Source: Microbulbifer sp. MI-G
Lineage (GTDB): Bacteria > Pseudomonadota > Gammaproteobacteria > Pseudomonadales > Cellvibrionaceae
Reading direction: 5' to 3'
Assembly: GCF_030440425.1 (NCBI RefSeq)
Contig: NZ_CP098023.1
Location: 3,842,501-3,906,500, forward strand
Length of the DNA: 64,000 bases
Each line of letters begins with the position of its first letter. The first letter of the stretch is position 1. Under the pieces are notes generated by a model. The model was not told the DNA's origin, searched no databases, and saw only the letters and a list, made by a program, of their open reading frames with translations. Positions 19,619 through 30,025 of the stretch are shown here, piece by piece. Position numbers and translations under genes: made by a program.

Positions 19619-20458
19619 TTACCTCTCCGCTTCCAGGCGCTCAAGCCAAAGCTCCACCTGCCGGGTGAGGCCCTGGCGCCAGCTGTGCTGCTGGATGCCA
19701 AACACATCGCGCAGCTTGCCGCAGGCGAGAACAACACTGCGGTCTCGCCGCTTGCCGCTATCCTCCAGTGGGTTCAGCTGCACCAGGCGCTCTTCGTCAT
19801 AGAAGGACCGGGCCCGCTCCACAACCTCCAAAGCAAACTCCATCGCAGTACAGCTGTCGGAGCTGCCATAGTGGTATATCCCGCTGGCACAGGCTCCACT
19901 GGCCAACTGCTGTGACACTGCCACCACCACACGCGCCAAATCCAAAGCAGTGACCGGATTGCCGCTGCTACAGCTGTCCAGGGCGATGGGCTCGCCCGTA
20001 ACAAAACTGTGCAACACCCGCCCCAACAGTGCATCCCGGCTGCTGTCCACCACCCAACCGAATCTCAAAATAGTCAGATGATCCAAGCCGCCCAGGGCCC
20101 GTTCACAAGTCAGCCACTGTCGCCCGCAACGGGCGCGGGGCTCCGCTGCCTCGTCTTCATCGTAGTGACGGCGTTCTCCGCCGGCAAAGACCTGATAGGA
20201 GGAGAGGTGGATCACATGCGCACAGGGGTTCTGCGCGAGCAGTCTGGCCACCTGTAGCGCCTCCGGCTGCGCATCGGCGCAGGCCGAGGCATTGATCACA
20301 AGAGAGCCCGGGCGCAATTGTTCGAGTTCAGACGGGGCCAACAGCTGGGTGCGCAGGCCGGCACGCTGCAGGCGTTTCTGCAACGCGCCGTCAATTTCAT
20401 TGCCGGCCGTGATAACCGCAACGGTGCCCGGTCTGTAGCCGGAGCTCAGTTCAGACAC
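19619..20458 (-). CDS. SDR-family sugar-nucleotide-type reductase/epimerase (RmlD-like), degenerate active site
   Basis: It has 279 residues with the fold pattern of extended short-chain dehydrogenases related to dTDP-4-dehydrorhamnose reductase: LVINASACAD, then HLSSYQVFAGG-xxxHYDEDEAAEP, and a later RFGWVVD segment. The usual catalytic Tyr-x-x-x-Lys is not recognisable: at the expected place the sequence reads CGRQWLTCERAL. The N-terminal GxxGxxG nucleotide loop is also poor (ITAGNEID). It may be a non-catalytic or NAD(P)-binding regulatory relative. The start is GTG, 14 bases after ssb on the same strand, so it probably shares ssb transcription. The specific function is unknown. Confidence 0.7.
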   Translation of the reverse strand: MSELSSGYRPGTVAVITAGNEIDGALQKRLQRAGLRTQLLAPSELEQLRPGSLVINASACADAQPEALQVARLLAQNPCAHVIHLSSYQVFAGGERRHYDEDEAAEPRARCGRQWLTCERALGGLDHLTILRFGWVVDSSRDALLGRVLHSFVTGEPIALDSCSSGNPVTALDLARVVVAVSQQLASGACASGIYHYGSSDSCTAMEFALEVVERARSFYDEERLVQLNPLEDSGKRRDRSVVLACGKLRDVFGIQQHSWRQGLTRQVELWLERLEAER

Positions 20459-20472
20459 TGGACAGGCCAGCC

Positions 20473-21015
20473 TCAGAAGGGAATATCGTCGTCAAAGCTG
20501 TTGTCGAACCCACCGGCGGAGCCCTGGTTGGGCTGCTGCTTGTTGGGTGGTGCCGCCGGCGAAGGGGCGGTATTTGCCGGTGCAAAGGCGCCCTGACCAC
20601 CCGTGGGGTGTGCACCGGTATCGGCGGCGCCCATTCCGGCACCACTCACACCCTGGCCAAAGCCGCCCGCTTCACCGCGGCCGTCGAGCATCTGCATCTC
20701 ACTGGCGACAATCTCAGTGCTGTAGCGATCCTGGCCGGTGCTCTTGTCCTGCCACTTGCGTGTGCGCAATGCTCCCTCAATATACACTTTGGAACCCTTG
20801 CGCAGGTACTCTCCTGCAATTTCGGCCAGGCGGTTGAAGAACACCACCCGGTGCCACTCGGTGCGTTCCTGCTGCTGGCCAGTCTGCTTGTCTTTCCAGC
20901 TCTCACTGGTGGCCAGGCTTACGTTGGTTACGGCACCCCCACTCGGCATATACCGGGTTTCCGGATCATTGCCCAGATTGCCAATCAAAATAACTTTATT
21001 AATTCCCCTGGCCAT
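20473..21015 (-). CDS. ssb: Single-stranded DNA-binding protein
   Basis: Tetrameric OB-fold protein that coats single-stranded DNA in replication, recombination and repair. It has 180 residues. The OB fold covers about 1-110 ([21 protein letters not shown] at the start). The linker is rich in Gly, Ala and Pro, and the tail ends DDDIPF, the acidic tip that recruits repair enzymes. It lies between the MFS gene and the SDR gene and opposite uvrA farther on, the order known from Pseudomonas. I did not see a convincing LexA box. Confidence 0.97.
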   Translation of the reverse strand: MARGINKVILIGNLGNDPETRYMPSGGAVTNVSLATSESWKDKQTGQQQERTEWHRVVFFNRLAEIAGEYLRKGSKVYIEGALRTRKWQDKSTGQDRYSTEIVASEMQMLDGRGEAGGFGQGVSGAGMGAADTGAHPTGGQGAFAPANTAPSPAAPPNKQQPNQGSAGGFDNSFDDDIPF

Positions 21016-21166
21016 GGCCCTCTCCTCTCTTCAACCCGGGTCCCGCCCGGGGCAATTATGATTCAGACGTTACCTGTGCACGCCTGCTCAAGCACTGCCG
21101 TTGCGCGATCGCCCCGGCAGGCAATCAGTGTATGTTTATCCAGCAGCATACAACAGTCGCCACCAG

Positions 21167-22330
21167 TTAGTAAGCACTGGCCCGCTCGCGCAGCCACCAC
21201 CAGAGCAGCCCCCAGACCGATAACACCGCAAAACCGAACCAGGCCACAGCGCTCGCGCCACCCACGCCGAACAGGTAGCCTCCCAGACTGCCGCCGACAA
21301 AGGTGCCGAAAAACTGCAGGGTTGCATAGAGACCCGAAGCGGCCCCGCGGGCATCCACCGGCGCCTTGCGGGTCAACTGGGCCGGCAACAGCGCCTCCAG
21401 TAGATTGAAACCGGTAAAGAAAATACCCAGCAGTACCACTGCAACCCAGGGGCCGGTCGCCAGCAACAGTGCCGCACTGCCCCCAGCCAGAGCCAGAGCG
21501 CCCAGGTTTAAGGCGAGCGGGGCTTTTTTACCGCGCTCTGCCAGCCGCATCAGCGGCAGCATCAAAATAAAGGTGCCCAGCATCAGGGGGCCGTACAGTT
21601 TCCAGTGCTCCCCTGCCGGCCACCCCAGCCTGTCCACCAAAACCAGTGGCAGGGCGACAAATAACGCCGTCAGTAACAGGTGGGAAAAAAACGCCCCGGA
21701 AACCAGCCTCCAGATGAGACCGCTGCCCAGTACAGTGCGGAAACCACCGCTGGAAACCGCCGGGCGCCGCGCCACCGGTGGCGCTGGCACAACATACCAG
21801 ACCAGCAAAATGCCCAGCAAAGCCAATACCGCGGTGACCCAGAAGACAGCCGCCAGACCACCGGCGCCCGCCAGGGCCGGCCCCAGTACCACTGCCAGCA
21901 TAAAGGCCACCCCGATTGACGCACCTACCACCGCCATGGCGATACCGCGCTTCTCGTCCCGGGTGAGATCGGCAACCAGCGCCATTACCGCTGCCGAAAT
22001 AGCACCACAGCCCTGCAGCACCCTGCCGGCAATCAATCCGTAGACCGAGTCCGTCTGGGCCGCGATTACACTGCCGAGGGCAAACAGGGCGAGGCCCGTA
22101 TAGATCACCGGCTTGCGCCCCCAGCGGTCGGATAGCAACCCCAGGGGAATCTGCAGCACCGCCTGGCTCAGGCCATAGGCACCCAGGGCCAGCCCCAGCA
22201 GCAGGGGCGTGCTAGCGCGGTAATCCTCACCGTAAACGGTGAGCACCGGCAGCACCATAAACAGGCCGAGCATGCGAAAAACATACAGGGGGGCCAATCC
22301 ACCCAGGGCGCGACGCTCAATGGCATTCAT
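21167..22330 (-). CDS. MFS transporter
   Basis: It has 387 residues from the ATG at 22330, with about 12 hydrophobic helices. The loop 2-3 signature GLLSDRWGRKP of the major facilitator superfamily is clear. It begins MNAIERRALGGLAPLY followed by VFRMLGLFMVLPVL, close to the YajR-like group found next to ssb and uvrA in pseudomonads, but it lacks the C-terminal cytosolic domain of YajR. The substrate is unknown; drug or metabolite efflux is the usual guess. The open frame extends upstream to 22405 without family similarity. Confidence 0.85.
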   Translation of the reverse strand: MNAIERRALGGLAPLYVFRMLGLFMVLPVLTVYGEDYRASTPLLLGLALGAYGLSQAVLQIPLGLLSDRWGRKPVIYTGLALFALGSVIAAQTDSVYGLIAGRVLQGCGAISAAVMALVADLTRDEKRGIAMAVVGASIGVAFMLAVVLGPALAGAGGLAAVFWVTAVLALLGILLVWYVVPAPPVARRPAVSSGGFRTVLGSGLIWRLVSGAFFSHLLLTALFVALPLVLVDRLGWPAGEHWKLYGPLMLGTFILMLPLMRLAERGKKAPLALNLGALALAGGSAALLLATGPWVAVVLLGIFFTGFNLLEALLPAQLTRKAPVDARGAASGLYATLQFFGTFVGGSLGGYLFGVGGASAVAWFGFAVLSVWGLLWWWLRERASAY

Positions 22331-22420
22331 GCAAATCCCGCAACAGCATTCAATTGGGCGCGCATTGTACAGCGAGCTGCCAACGGGCTGTAGTGGAAGC
22401 TGCACAGATGCCCACCACGG

Positions 22421-23827
22421 CTAATTGCGACCGTAATCATCGTCAAAGCGAACGATATCATCCTCACCCAGATAACTGCCGGATTGCACTTCGATCAACT
22501 CCAGGGGAATGGTGCCCGGGTTTTCCAGGCGGTGGACCACACCCAGGGAAATGTAAGTGGACTGGTTCTCGGTGATCAGCAACTCCTCTTCGCCGCGGGT
22601 CACCCTGGCTGTGCCACGCACGACGACCCAGTGCTCGGCCCGGTGGTGGTGCATTTGCCGGGACAGCTGCTGGCCGGGCTTAACCACAATACGTTTGACC
22701 TGGAAGCGCGGGCCCGCATCTATGGAGTCATAATAACCCCAGGGCCTGTAGACCTTGCGGTGGCGCCGGGCCTCGCTGCGCCCGGAACGCTTGAGATTGT
22801 GCACCAGCTTTTTCACCTCCTGAACCCGTTGTTTCCCGGCGATCAGCAGGGCATCATCGGTATCCACCACCACCAGATCCTTGACTCCCAACAGGCTTAC
22901 CAGGCGATTTTCAGCGCGCACCAGACAGCCCTCGCTGTCCTCCAGCAGCACATCGCCCTGCAACAGGTTGTCATCGGCATCCCGTTCGGCCAGTTCCCAG
23001 AGTCCAAGCCAGGAGCCCACGTCGCTCCAGCCGGCATCCATAGAAACCACGGCGGCGGTTTCGGTGCACTCCATCACCGCATAGTCCACCGACTCGTCGG
23101 CGCAGGCGGCAAAGGCCGTTTTATCCACACGGGTAAAATCCAGATCCCGCGCGGCGTGTGCACAGGCGCTCCGGCAGGCCGCGAGAATATCTCCGCGGTG
23201 TTGGCCCAGCTCTTCCAGATAACGGGAGGCGCGCAACAGGAAGATGCCACTGTTCCAGGCGTGCTCACCGCCGGCCAGGTAAGACTTCGCAGTATCGTCA
23301 TCCGGTTTCTCGACAAACGCCATCACCTTCCAGGCACGGTCCCCCAGAGCCTCTCCGCGGCGAATATAGCCATAGCCTGTCTCGGCGCGCGTCGGCGCAA
23401 CACCAAAGGTCACCAAATATCCCTGTTCCGCCAGCGCCGCCGCTGCCTGCACCGCACTTTGGAAAGCCGGCACATCCGCCACTGTATGATCTGCCGGCAG
23501 CACCAGCAGCAGGGGGTCCTCACCGCACTCCAGTGCCGTCAACGCAGCCAGAGCAATGGCCGGTGCCGTATTGCGTGCACAGGGCTCCAGCAGGATCGAC
23601 TGGGCCCCGTGCCCAATCTCCTGCAGTTGTTCTGCCGCAGCAAAGCGGTGCTCCTCATTGCACACCAGAATGGGGGCCTGCAATCGCTGCAGCCCCTCCA
23701 GACGCCGCACCGTAGCCTGCAACATGGTCTCACCGCCAATCAGCGGCAGAAACTGCTTTGGGTAGGCTTCGCGGGAGAGCGGCCATAAACGCGAGCCGGT
23801 ACCACCGCAGAGAATTACAGGAACCAT
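22421..23827 (-). CDS. algA: Mannose-1-phosphate guanylyltransferase / mannose-6-phosphate isomerase (AlgA/ManC type)
   Basis: Bifunctional enzyme that makes mannose 6-phosphate from fructose 6-phosphate and GDP-mannose from mannose 1-phosphate. It has 468 residues from the ATG at 23827 ([20 protein letters not shown]). The N-terminal nucleotidyltransferase has the [21 protein letters not shown] signature. The C-terminal type II isomerase cupin carries [13 protein letters not shown] with metal-binding histidines. With the phosphomannomutase upstream in the window it gives a full route to GDP-mannose. It is divergent from uvrA, with 158 bases between. It could also be named manC or cpsB. Confidence 0.93.
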   Translation of the reverse strand: MVPVILCGGTGSRLWPLSREAYPKQFLPLIGGETMLQATVRRLEGLQRLQAPILVCNEEHRFAAAEQLQEIGHGAQSILLEPCARNTAPAIALAALTALECGEDPLLLVLPADHTVADVPAFQSAVQAAAALAEQGYLVTFGVAPTRAETGYGYIRRGEALGDRAWKVMAFVEKPDDDTAKSYLAGGEHAWNSGIFLLRASRYLEELGQHRGDILAACRSACAHAARDLDFTRVDKTAFAACADESVDYAVMECTETAAVVSMDAGWSDVGSWLGLWELAERDADDNLLQGDVLLEDSEGCLVRAENRLVSLLGVKDLVVVDTDDALLIAGKQRVQEVKKLVHNLKRSGRSEARRHRKVYRPWGYYDSIDAGPRFQVKRIVVKPGQQLSRQMHHHRAEHWVVVRGTARVTRGEEELLITENQSTYISLGVVHRLENPGTIPLELIEVQSGSYLGEDDIVRFDDDYGRN

Positions 23828-23985
23828 CACTTCAATCTGTCCAGCTGTTGGGTTTTTGCGGCAGACGATTTTGGCACATTGGCTGGCGAGTTTATACTGA
23901 GCTGTTTTTCGGCACCGCAGTTGTGATCGCCCTGCGCGGAGCAAGTCCGAGGCCCGACCCAGTATGACCAGCAGATAGGTAGAGC

Positions 23986-26811
23986 GTGGACACGATTTAT
24001 GTAAGGGGTGCGCGCACCCACAACCTGAAAAATATCGACCTCGACATCCCCCGCGACAAACTGATCGTGATTACCGGACTGTCCGGTTCCGGCAAATCCT
24101 CCCTAGCATTTGACACCCTCTACGCCGAGGGCCAGCGCCGCTATGTGGAGTCCCTCTCCACCTATGCGCGCCAGTTCCTGTCGATGATGGAAAAGCCGGA
24201 CGTGGACACCGTCGACGGACTGTCTCCAGCCATATCCATCGAGCAAAAGTCCACCTCTCACAACCCCCGCTCTACCGTGGGTACTATCACCGAGATTTAC
24301 GATTACCTGCGCCTGCTGTTTGCCCGTGTGGGCGAACCCCGCTGTCCCGAGCACGCTGAACCGCTGCAGGCGCAGACAGTCAGCCAGATGGTGGATCAGG
24401 TACTGGCCCTGCCGGAAGGCAGCAAGATCATGCTGCTGGCACCCGTGGTGCGGGATCGCAAGGGCGAGCACCAGCATGTGTTCGAACAGCTGCGTCGCGA
24501 TGGGTTCGTGCGCGCGCGTATTGATGGGGTGACCTGCGATCTCGATGACACCCCCAAACTGGACAAGCGCCGCAAGCATACCATTGAGGTCATCGTGGAC
24601 CGCTTCAAGGTACGCAATGATCTGCAACTGCGCCTGTCGGAATCTTTTGAAACGGCCCTGAACCTCACCCAGGGCATTGCCTCCATCAGTTTTATGGAGG
24701 GCCATCAGGAAGACCGGCTCTTCTCTGCCCGCCACGCCTGCCCGGTGTGCGACTATTCCCTGGATGAGCTGGAGCCGCGTCTGTTCTCTTTCAACAATCC
24801 CGCCGGCGCCTGCCCGAGCTGCGACGGCCTGGGCGTCAAGCAGTTCTTCGACGAGGACAAGGTGATTCTCGATCCGCAGAGCAGTATTTCAGAGGGCGCC
24901 ATCCGCGGCTGGGACCGACGCAATATCTATTACTATCATATGCTCGATGCCCTCGCTGAGCACTACGGCTTTGATCTGGACAAGCCCTGGAAAAAGCTGC
25001 GCAAAGCGCACCGCAGGATTATCCTGCAGGGCAGTGGCGATGAAGTCATCGACTTCAGCTATGTCAACGACCGCGGCGACGTCACCGTGCGGCGTCATAC
25101 TTTCGAGGGCATTATCCCCAACTTCCAGCGCCGCTACCGGGATACTGAATCCCAGTCCGTGCGCGAGGAGCTGGCCAAATACCTGAGCACGCAGCAGTGC
25201 CCTGAGTGCTGCGGCACCCGCCTGCGCCGCGAGGCCCGCCATGTTTTTGTAGACAACCGCACCCTGGCGGAAATCACCGCACTGCCGGTGGGCGATGCCT
25301 TCGATTATTTCGATCACCAACTGACTTTCGAGGGCGCCCAGAAAGAGATTGCCGACAAGATCCTGAAGGAACTGCGCGACCGGTTTCGCTTTCTCGTGGA
25401 CGTGGGCCTCAACTACCTGACCCTGAACCGTAGCGCTGAAACCCTGTCCGGCGGCGAGGCCCAGCGCATTCGCCTGGCCAGCCAGATCGGCGCAGGCCTG
25501 GTGGGTGTGATGTATATTCTCGATGAGCCCTCCATCGGCCTTCACCAGCGCGACAATGCACGCCTGCTGAACACACTCACCCACCTGCGCGATATCGGCA
25601 ATACCGTGATCGTGGTGGAACACGATGAAGAGGCCATCCGCAACGCAGACTACATTGTCGATATCGGCCCCGGCGCCGGCGTACACGGCGGTGAAATAGT
25701 CGCCGTCGGTAGCGCGGACAGGATTGCCAGGTGCAAGAATTCACTGACCGGGCAGTACCTCTCCGGCAAAAAGAAAATTGCCGTGCCAGAGGCGCGCTAT
25801 GTACCCGAACCGGACTATATACTGCGTCTTGAGGGCGCCCGTGGTAACAACTTGCGGGACGTGGACCTGGAAATTCCCGTGGGCCTGTTCACCTGTGTCA
25901 CCGGTGTCTCCGGCTCCGGTAAATCCACTCTGATCAACACCACCCTGTATCCGCTGGCAGCGACAGCCCTGAACAGAGCTACCACCCTGAAGGCTGCGCC
26001 CTACCGGGCAGTGTATGGGCTGGAGCACTTCGACAAGTGCGTGGATATCGACCAGAGCCCCATCGGGCGCACACCCAGATCCAACCCGGCCACCTACACC
26101 GGTATTTTCACCCCGATCCGCGACCTGTTTGCCGGCACCCAGGAAGCCCGTTCCCGCGGCTACAAGCCCGGTCGCTTCAGCTTTAATGTCAAGGGCGGTC
26201 GCTGCGAGGCCTGCCAGGGCGATGGCGTCATCAAGGTGGAGATGCACTTTCTTCCTGATATCTATGTGCCCTGCGACACCTGCCATGGTAAGCGCTACAA
26301 TCGCGAAACCCTGGAAGTACACTACAAGGGCAAGAACATCCACGAGGTACTGGAAATGACCGTGGAAGATGCGCGGGAGTTCTTCGACCCGGTACCTGCA
26401 ATTGCCAAAAAACTGCAGACACTGATGGATGTGGGCCTCTCCTATATCAAGCTCGGCCAGGCCGCCACCACCCTCTCCGGCGGTGAAGCGCAGCGGGTGA
26501 AACTCTCGCGCGAACTGTCCAAGCGCGACACCGGCCAAACCCTGTATATTCTCGACGAACCCACCACCGGCCTGCACTTTGCCGATATCCAGTTACTGCT
26601 GGATGTATTGCACCGACTGCGCGATCACGGCAATACCATTGTTGTCATCGAACACAATCTGGACGTCATCAAAACCGCTGACTGGATCGTTGATTTGGGT
26701 CCGGAGGGCGGTTCCGGCGGCGGTCAAATTATTGCAGCGGGTTCACCGGAAGAGGTTGCGGAAATGGAGTTGTCCCATACCGGGCAATTTCTCAAACCAA
26801 TGCTCGAATAG
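23986..26811 (+). CDS. uvrA: Excinuclease ABC subunit A
   Basis: Damage-recognition ATPase of nucleotide excision repair. It has 941 residues. There are two ABC modules: Walker [10 protein letters not shown] at 31-39 and GVSGSGKST in the second half, each with an LSGGEAQR signature. Zinc modules with C-x-x-C pairs are present ([10 protein letters not shown] ... CPSC, and CEAC ... CDTC). The start is GTG, giving [16 protein letters not shown], with a modest Shine-Dalgarno (GGTAGAG). No clear SOS box is visible in the divergent region with algA. Confidence 0.97.
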   Translation: MDTIYVRGARTHNLKNIDLDIPRDKLIVITGLSGSGKSSLAFDTLYAEGQRRYVESLSTYARQFLSMMEKPDVDTVDGLSPAISIEQKSTSHNPRSTVGTITEIYDYLRLLFARVGEPRCPEHAEPLQAQTVSQMVDQVLALPEGSKIMLLAPVVRDRKGEHQHVFEQLRRDGFVRARIDGVTCDLDDTPKLDKRRKHTIEVIVDRFKVRNDLQLRLSESFETALNLTQGIASISFMEGHQEDRLFSARHACPVCDYSLDELEPRLFSFNNPAGACPSCDGLGVKQFFDEDKVILDPQSSISEGAIRGWDRRNIYYYHMLDALAEHYGFDLDKPWKKLRKAHRRIILQGSGDEVIDFSYVNDRGDVTVRRHTFEGIIPNFQRRYRDTESQSVREELAKYLSTQQCPECCGTRLRREARHVFVDNRTLAEITALPVGDAFDYFDHQLTFEGAQKEIADKILKELRDRFRFLVDVGLNYLTLNRSAETLSGGEAQRIRLASQIGAGLVGVMYILDEPSIGLHQRDNARLLNTLTHLRDIGNTVIVVEHDEEAIRNADYIVDIGPGAGVHGGEIVAVGSADRIARCKNSLTGQYLSGKKKIAVPEARYVPEPDYILRLEGARGNNLRDVDLEIPVGLFTCVTGVSGSGKSTLINTTLYPLAATALNRATTLKAAPYRAVYGLEHFDKCVDIDQSPIGRTPRSNPATYTGIFTPIRDLFAGTQEARSRGYKPGRFSFNVKGGRCEACQGDGVIKVEMHFLPDIYVPCDTCHGKRYNRETLEVHYKGKNIHEVLEMTVEDAREFFDPVPAIAKKLQTLMDVGLSYIKLGQAATTLSGGEAQRVKLSRELSKRDTGQTLYILDEPTTGLHFADIQLLLDVLHRLRDHGNTIVVIEHNLDVIKTADWIVDLGPEGGSGGGQIIAAGSPEEVAEMELSHTGQFLKPMLE

Positions 26812-26894
26812 CTTCATTCACAAAGGGTGACAGATGACTCCGGCGCCCTGTTTACAAAGCATCACCTTTATTAGTCCATTCTGAGATCAGTAAA

Positions 26895-27497
26895 ATGAAG
26901 TTCTTAAATAAAGAGAGACTGAATTTACTTATCGCACTCTGTGCCATTCTGATTTCCACAGCCTCTTTTTACGCCACCTACCAACAGGCGAAGGCAGCCA
27001 ACCTCCAAGTCAAAGTGATGACCATGCCGATTGTGGAGTTCTCCCATGGCAATTTTGACATTAAAGAAAAAAAGCCACTCATCTCCTTTACACTCAAAAA
27101 TGCCGGATCGGGACCAGCGATACTAAAATCCATTCAATTCAATTATAAAAACATTCTCTATTCCAATCATACCGATTTCTTAAAAGGCTGCTGCAAAAAA
27201 GACTACAACGAGCTGATGAAAAATATAGCAAGTGCAAAAAGAGAAGAGAGAAATATCAGCTTTGATTCTGGGGGAATTGTCAGCAGCCCAACAGAAAACA
27301 CTATTATCCCGGCAAAGTCTGACTTCGAATTCCTAAGAGTCTACAAAGGGGATTTATCCATTGATCTTTGGGAAAAAATTGACCAAGAGAGATTCAATCT
27401 TTCCCTGATCGCCTGCTTCTGTTCGCCTCTTGGAGATTGCTATCAATCCAATTCAGAACATATTTCGGTAGAGGTTAATTCCTGCCCAACAGGTTAA
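26895..27497 (+). CDS. Hypothetical membrane-anchored protein, 200 residues
   Basis: It has a short basic N-terminus, one hydrophobic helix at about 10-28, then a soluble region of about 170 residues with five cysteines in its second half (one CC pair, one CFC). The central part (ISFTLKNAGSGPAILKSIQF) resembles a beta-sandwich with the common LxNxGxGPA pattern of periplasmic or extracytoplasmic domains of unknown function. It is clearly richer in A+T and Lys than uvrA upstream, which suggests separate ancestry. It lies 46 bases before pxpA but has no evident metabolic link. Confidence 0.6.
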   Translation: MKFLNKERLNLLIALCAILISTASFYATYQQAKAANLQVKVMTMPIVEFSHGNFDIKEKKPLISFTLKNAGSGPAILKSIQFNYKNILYSNHTDFLKGCCKKDYNELMKNIASAKREERNISFDSGGIVSSPTENTIIPAKSDFEFLRVYKGDLSIDLWEKIDQERFNLSLIACFCSPLGDCYQSNSEHISVEVNSCPTG

Positions 27498-27543
27498 TTC
27501 TCCACCCATACAAGCCTTTAAATGCACTTTCGCAAGGACAGCT

Positions 27544-28293
27544 ATGCATATCGATATCAACTGTGATCTGGGAGAAGGCGACGATATCTCCAGTTGTGAC
27601 CGCGATGCGAGTATCATGCCCTATATCTCCCGTTGCAATATCGCCTGCGGTGGCCATGCCGGAAACCCTGAAATCATGCGCCTCTCAATTGCCAACGCCC
27701 TTGGGCAGCAGTTGCGGATCGGCGCTCACCCCGGCTATCCCGACAGGGTAAATTTCGGACGCAAGTCCATAAAACTTTCCAGAAGTGAGCTGCTAGACTC
27801 TCTACAAGATCAAATCGGGCTGCTGCGCACATTCATTGCCGAAGCTGGAGCCGAGCTTGACCATATCAAGCTACACGGCGCGCTCTATAACGATGCGGAG
27901 TCGAATGAGGAACTGGCCGAACAAATTCTTATTTTCTTTGCACAGGAATATCCTAATATGAAGATTGTCGGCCTCGCCAATGGCGCGATGGAAGCCGTTG
28001 GCAAAAAGTTCAGCACTGCATTTATCCGCGAGGGCTTTATGGACCGGCGGTATCTGAGTAAGAAAAAACTGGCGCCGCGCGCACTGCCGGGATCTGTGAT
28101 TACCGACCCGAAAAGCTGCCTTGATCAAGCACTTGCCCTGGCGCGGGGAAAAACATTTAGCGGCTACCGGGGCGAGCCCATACAGCTTTCTGTGGATACC
28201 ATCTGCCTGCACGGAGACACGCCTACTGCTCCGATTATCGCAAAACAGTTAATGCGGCATTTGCGCAAAAATGGCCTGACGATACACTCGTGA
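27544..28293 (+). CDS. pxpA: 5-oxoprolinase subunit A (LamB/YcsF family)
   Basis: Part of the ATP-dependent PxpABC 5-oxoprolinase, which opens the damage product 5-oxoproline to glutamate. It has 249 residues. The signature INCDLGEG starts at residue 4, with ACGGHAGNP, AHPGYPD and HGALYN following, all conserved in the family. Its TGA overlaps the GTG of pxpB by four bases, so the three genes are translationally coupled. Base composition is close to the genome average, unlike the gene before it. Confidence 0.95.
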   Translation: MHIDINCDLGEGDDISSCDRDASIMPYISRCNIACGGHAGNPEIMRLSIANALGQQLRIGAHPGYPDRVNFGRKSIKLSRSELLDSLQDQIGLLRTFIAEAGAELDHIKLHGALYNDAESNEELAEQILIFFAQEYPNMKIVGLANGAMEAVGKKFSTAFIREGFMDRRYLSKKKLAPRALPGSVITDPKSCLDQALALARGKTFSGYRGEPIQLSVDTICLHGDTPTAPIIAKQLMRHLRKNGLTIHS

Positions 28294-29045
28294 ATTCTTT
28301 TTATAGTAATACGGATCCCGACAGTTTCGGTTTCAAAGTTATGGCAAACGGGGACTGCGCGCTGGACATCTGCTTTGCATCCCCACCGAGTGAAGACCTG
28401 AGCCGCTGTATTATCGGGATCAGGCAGTCGATCCAGAAGCGGGACTTCCCCGGTCTGGTTGATCTGATTCCCGCCTACCAGTGCCTGACGATTACTTTCG
28501 ATCCACTCACCTGTGATCGCAGGCTTCTCACACAACAGCTAATAGAACTGGCTCAGGGGGTCATAGAATCCCCCCCAAGGTTAAGCAGGAAGCCGCGTAC
28601 CATCTCCATACCGGTTTGCTACGAGGAAGTATTTGCCCCGGACATGCACACAGTCAGTGAATACACAAAGTTATCCCGGGAGGAAATTATTGCCCTGCAC
28701 ACCCACCCCCCCTATCTGGTGCATATGCTGGGCTTCTCCCCGGGGTTTCTGTACCTAGGCGGGCTGGACCCACAGCTGCATTGCCCTCGCAAGCACACAC
28801 CGCGCCTGCGGATTTCAGCGGGTGCTGTAGGCATCGGCGGCAGCCAGACCGGGGTTTACCCCCAGGCAACGCCCGGTGGTTGGCAGATCATCGGACAAAC
28901 CCCCATCAGCCTGTTCCACCCTGCCAGCGATACCCCCTGTATCGCTGAGCCCCTGGATATTGTCAAATTCCACCCGGTGGATATCACCCAGTTTGAGGCG
29001 ATTAGGCAAAGTTACCCCCGCGCAAAATACAGGGAAAAACGCTGA
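28290..29045 (+). CDS. pxpB: 5-oxoprolinase subunit B (KipI-like)
   Basis: It has 251 residues from a GTG that overlaps the pxpA stop. PxpB and PxpC form the ATP-dependent part that activates 5-oxoproline. Conserved segments are IPVCYE, the HTHPPYLVHMLGFSPGFLYLGGLD run (positions about 136-159) and the PRxSAGAVGIGGSQTGVYP loop. The ending is standard, and the TGA shares one base with the pxpC ATG. KipI of Bacillus inhibits a sporulation kinase; there is no reason to expect that role here. Confidence 0.94.
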   Translation: MNSFYSNTDPDSFGFKVMANGDCALDICFASPPSEDLSRCIIGIRQSIQKRDFPGLVDLIPAYQCLTITFDPLTCDRRLLTQQLIELAQGVIESPPRLSRKPRTISIPVCYEEVFAPDMHTVSEYTKLSREEIIALHTHPPYLVHMLGFSPGFLYLGGLDPQLHCPRKHTPRLRISAGAVGIGGSQTGVYPQATPGGWQIIGQTPISLFHPASDTPCIAEPLDIVKFHPVDITQFEAIRQSYPRAKYREKR

Positions 29046-30025
29046 TGAGCATCTGCTTTACCCGTGCGGGCCTGCAAACCAGCGTTCAGGACTGTGGCCG
29101 CCCCGGCCTGATGCACTACGGCATTCCCCCGGGAGGTGCCGCCGATCCCCTGGCGATGACACTGGCAAACCTGATACTGGGCAATGTGACAAACAATCCA
29201 GTGATCGAAATCACCCTGACAGGACCCCGGATCGAATTTGCTTGCGACATCTCCATTGCCATTACCGGCGCCCGGTTTAAGGTCACCCTCAATGGCAACG
29301 CCGTCAATAATTTTGAGACCATACAGATACAAAGGGGCGACACCCTGGATTTCGCCCAGTTAATCAGCGGAGCCCGTGCCTATATTGGATTTTCCGGGAA
29401 AATGGTTGTACCGGAACTATTAGGCAGCGTTTCAACACACTTAATCAGTCACTTTGGCGGGCACCGGTATGGCGCCATTAAAGCTGGTGATACCATTGAT
29501 TTTTGCAATATTCGAACAGCGAAAACCGTGCGCCTGGCCCCGCAGTTTCACCTTCACTACACACCACACCCACAATTTCGGGTGGTTTCCGGTCCGGATA
29601 AGCTCCTCTTTGACAACGATACCGTCGAGCAGTTTTACCACACCACTTACACGGTATCGGCACAGAGTAACCGCATGGGTATTCGCTTGCATCCCCCCTC
29701 CACCTCCTCCCCTCCGGCAAGAAATGAACGCGTATTTGAACAAATGGTTTCATCCGGGCTCTATCCTGGCAGCATTCAGATTCCACCGGACACCGAACCG
29801 ATTATTGCATTTGTGGAAGGTCAAACCATTGGTGGCTATCCCCGCATTGCCCATGTTATCAAAGCGGATCGACACCGCCTCGGCCAGTTAAAAGCCCACG
29901 ACAAGATCAGCTTCCATCCTGTTGGATTGGCACAGGCAACGCGAATACTGAGGGAAAAATACCAGCGCCTGAGCGAGCTACAACAAAGCCTTGCTACTGA
30001 CAGCAAAGTCAGTTTGATGCTGTAG
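29045..30025 (+). CDS. pxpC: 5-oxoprolinase subunit C (KipA-like, biotin-dependent carboxylase-like domain)
   Basis: It has 326 residues and begins with the family pattern RAGLQTSVQDCGRPG, then HYGIPPGGAADPLAM. Later segments include RVVSGPD and the PGSIQIPPDTEPI / GGYPRIAHVI blocks. It is last in the pxpABC operon. The protein is complete at the usual length of about 310-330. No terminator with a clear stem follows; the next 80 bases are T-rich. Confidence 0.94.
   Translation: MSICFTRAGLQTSVQDCGRPGLMHYGIPPGGAADPLAMTLANLILGNVTNNPVIEITLTGPRIEFACDISIAITGARFKVTLNGNAVNNFETIQIQRGDTLDFAQLISGARAYIGFSGKMVVPELLGSVSTHLISHFGGHRYGAIKAGDTIDFCNIRTAKTVRLAPQFHLHYTPHPQFRVVSGPDKLLFDNDTVEQFYHTTYTVSAQSNRMGIRLHPPSTSSPPARNERVFEQMVSSGLYPGSIQIPPDTEPIIAFVEGQTIGGYPRIAHVIKADRHRLGQLKAHDKISFHPVGLAQATRILREKYQRLSELQQSLATDSKVSLML

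Noticed and set aside
23828..23985. SOS box in the algA-uvrA interval (and upstream of ssb)
   Set aside because: CTG and CAG half-sites occur, but none at the LexA spacing of ten bases with the AT-rich core.
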